NCBI GenBank assembly: GCA_947493535.1
Contig: CANLRK010000003.1
Coordinates: 1 to 64,000, forward strand
Length of the DNA stretch: 64,000 nucleotides
DNA from: an uncultured Flavobacteriaceae bacterium
GTDB lineage: Bacteria > Bacteroidota > Bacteroidia > Flavobacteriales > Flavobacteriaceae
Direction of reading: 5' to 3'
The notes under the pieces were generated by a model. The model saw only the letters and a program-made list of their open reading frames with translations. It was not told the origin of the DNA and ran no database searches. Below, one piece after another: positions 63,338-64,000 of the stretch (position 1 is the first letter of the stretch; each line of letters opens with the position of its first letter). A program made the position numbers and the translations under genes.

Positions 63338-64000
63338 CTATGAATTTGCCAATTGTTTTAAATTAGCAATAGATTGCAATTGATTTTCTGATTTAAAAAC
63401 AAAACTACCTGCTACCAGTACATCAGCCCCAGCTGCAATTAATTTTTTCGCATTTTTATCAGTAACACCACCGTCAATTTCTATAAGGGTGTCTAAGGCT
63501 TGTTCGTTAATCATTTGTTTTAGTTTGGTAATTCTTTTGTAGGTAATTTCTTCAAATTTCTGACCTCCAAAACCAGGGTTAATTGACATTAGTAAAACCA
63601 TATAGCATTCAGGTAAAATATCTTCCAAAACAGAAACAGGAGTTGTTAAATTAAGTACAATACCAGCTTTACAACCTGCGGCTTTAATTTGTCTAAGTGT
63701 TCTGTGCAAGTGTACAGTAGATTCATAATGTACTGTAATGATATCTGCGCCAACTTTAGCAAACTCTTCAATGTAGCGTTCAGGTTTTTCTATCATTAAA
63801 TGTACATCTAATGGCTTAGTAGCGTGTTTTTTTATTGCTTGAATTACGGGCATTCCATAAGAAATGTTGGGTACAAAATGACCATCCATGACATCTATAT
63901 GAAACCAATCGGCATCACTAGCATTAACCATTTCGGTGTCACGTTGCAGATTGCCAAAATCTGCTGCAAGCATTGAAGGGGCAATTAATTTTGAATTCAT
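63338..64000 (-). CDS. rpe: Ribulose-phosphate 3-epimerase
   Basis: A 220-residue TIM-barrel enzyme interconverting ribulose 5-phosphate and xylulose 5-phosphate in the pentose phosphate pathway. Seen: IAPSMLAADFGNLQRD, DWFHIDVMDGHFVPNISYG (metal-binding His/Asp), LDVHLMIEKPE, LMSINPGFGGQKFEE and DGGVTDKNAKKL. The ATG is at 64000-63998, the last three bases of the window, so the gene is complete. It meets the MtfA gene head-on across 23 bases without a visible terminator. Confidence 0.96.
   Translation of the reverse strand: MNSKLIAPSMLAADFGNLQRDTEMVNASDADWFHIDVMDGHFVPNISYGMPVIQAIKKHATKPLDVHLMIEKPERYIEEFAKVGADIITVHYESTVHLHRTLRQIKAAGCKAGIVLNLTTPVSVLEDILPECYMVLLMSINPGFGGQKFEEITYKRITKLKQMINEQALDTLIEIDGGVTDKNAKKLIAAGADVLVAGSFVFKSENQLQSIANLKQLANS

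Noticed and set aside
1-64000. Search for mobile elements, CRISPR arrays, toxin-antitoxin pairs, prophage and defence systems
   Set aside because: No transposase, integrase, direct-repeat spacer array or recognisable defence gene was seen; gene content is housekeeping throughout.

Overview
The window is chromosomal DNA from a member of the Bacteroidota, almost certainly family Flavobacteriaceae. The evidence is AT-rich DNA, gliding-motility genes (gldA, gldB, gldC), flavobacterial gene neighbourhoods (nadE-gldB-gldC; etfB-etfA-bifunctional nuclease-nucleoside transporter-thyA-DHFR; pheA-DAHP synthase/chorismate mutase-rsgA-dtd ... mazG-aroA-queA; the mraZ-to-ftsZ division cluster), a KDO transferase (so a Gram-negative envelope), many DUF lipoproteins, and promoters of the Bacteroidota type (TTG or TTTG, 19 bases, TAnnTTTG). 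I cannot name the genus from sequence alone; Tenacibaculum or Polaribacter relatives would fit. I see no mobile element, CRISPR array, rRNA or prophage. Nearly everything is core-genome material.

Layout. 1-8.5 kb: a cut-off secreted protein, SppA, a FolK-deoxynucleoside kinase fusion, a DoxX-like protein, a SpoU methyltransferase, a DUF1573 protein, MutS and a small lipoprotein. 8.5-13.5 kb: KDO transferase, a sugar aminotransferase, GalE, a lipoprotein and FabD. 13.6-20.2 kb (minus strand): etfB, etfA, bifunctional nuclease, CNT-type nucleoside transporter, ThyA, a TonB-C-like protein and a membrane-anchored DHFR, which together form a thymidylate/folate block. 20.3-26.3 kb: pyruvate dehydrogenase E1 beta, a DUF5686 outer-membrane protein, an Omp85-like protein and a serine hydrolase, convergent with gldA. 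27.2-39.7 kb: the aromatic amino acid cluster (pheA, DAHP synthase/chorismate mutase, aroA) mixed with translation-quality genes (rsgA, dtd, queA), a pair of DUF3857/transglutaminase proteins and MazG. 39.8-45.5 kb: DnaG, NadE, GldB, GldC, EngB and a hydrolase. 45.7-61.2 kb: a complete dcw cluster (mraZ, rsmH, ftsL-like, PBP, murE, mraY, murD, ftsW, murG, murC, ftsQ, ftsA, ftsZ), tightly packed with many 1-4 base overlaps and GTG/TTG starts. 61.3-64 kb: YqeY, tRNA-Arg, a secreted protein, an MtfA-type peptidase and Rpe.

The most interesting signal is upstream of pheA. A 27-codon open frame (27328-27411) encodes a peptide with a run of Phe and Tyr codons. It is followed by a terminator (27441-27468), and the leader carries exactly the alternative base pairings expected of a transcription attenuator. 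This is a textbook-style phe attenuator in a phylum where I do not know of one being described. Other points are the absence of a prephenate dehydrogenase and aminotransferase from the aromatic operon, a perfect 8+8 dyad between etfBA and pdhB, a 10-bp-period GTGG repeat array in front of mraZ, a DnaG that has lost all four zinc ligands, and two unusual folate-enzyme fusions.

Non-ATG starts are common (TTG for folK-dNK, mutS, dnaG and ftsL-like; GTG for aroA, mraZ, the PBP, murE and murC). Several genes need their start moved downstream of a recognisable promoter.
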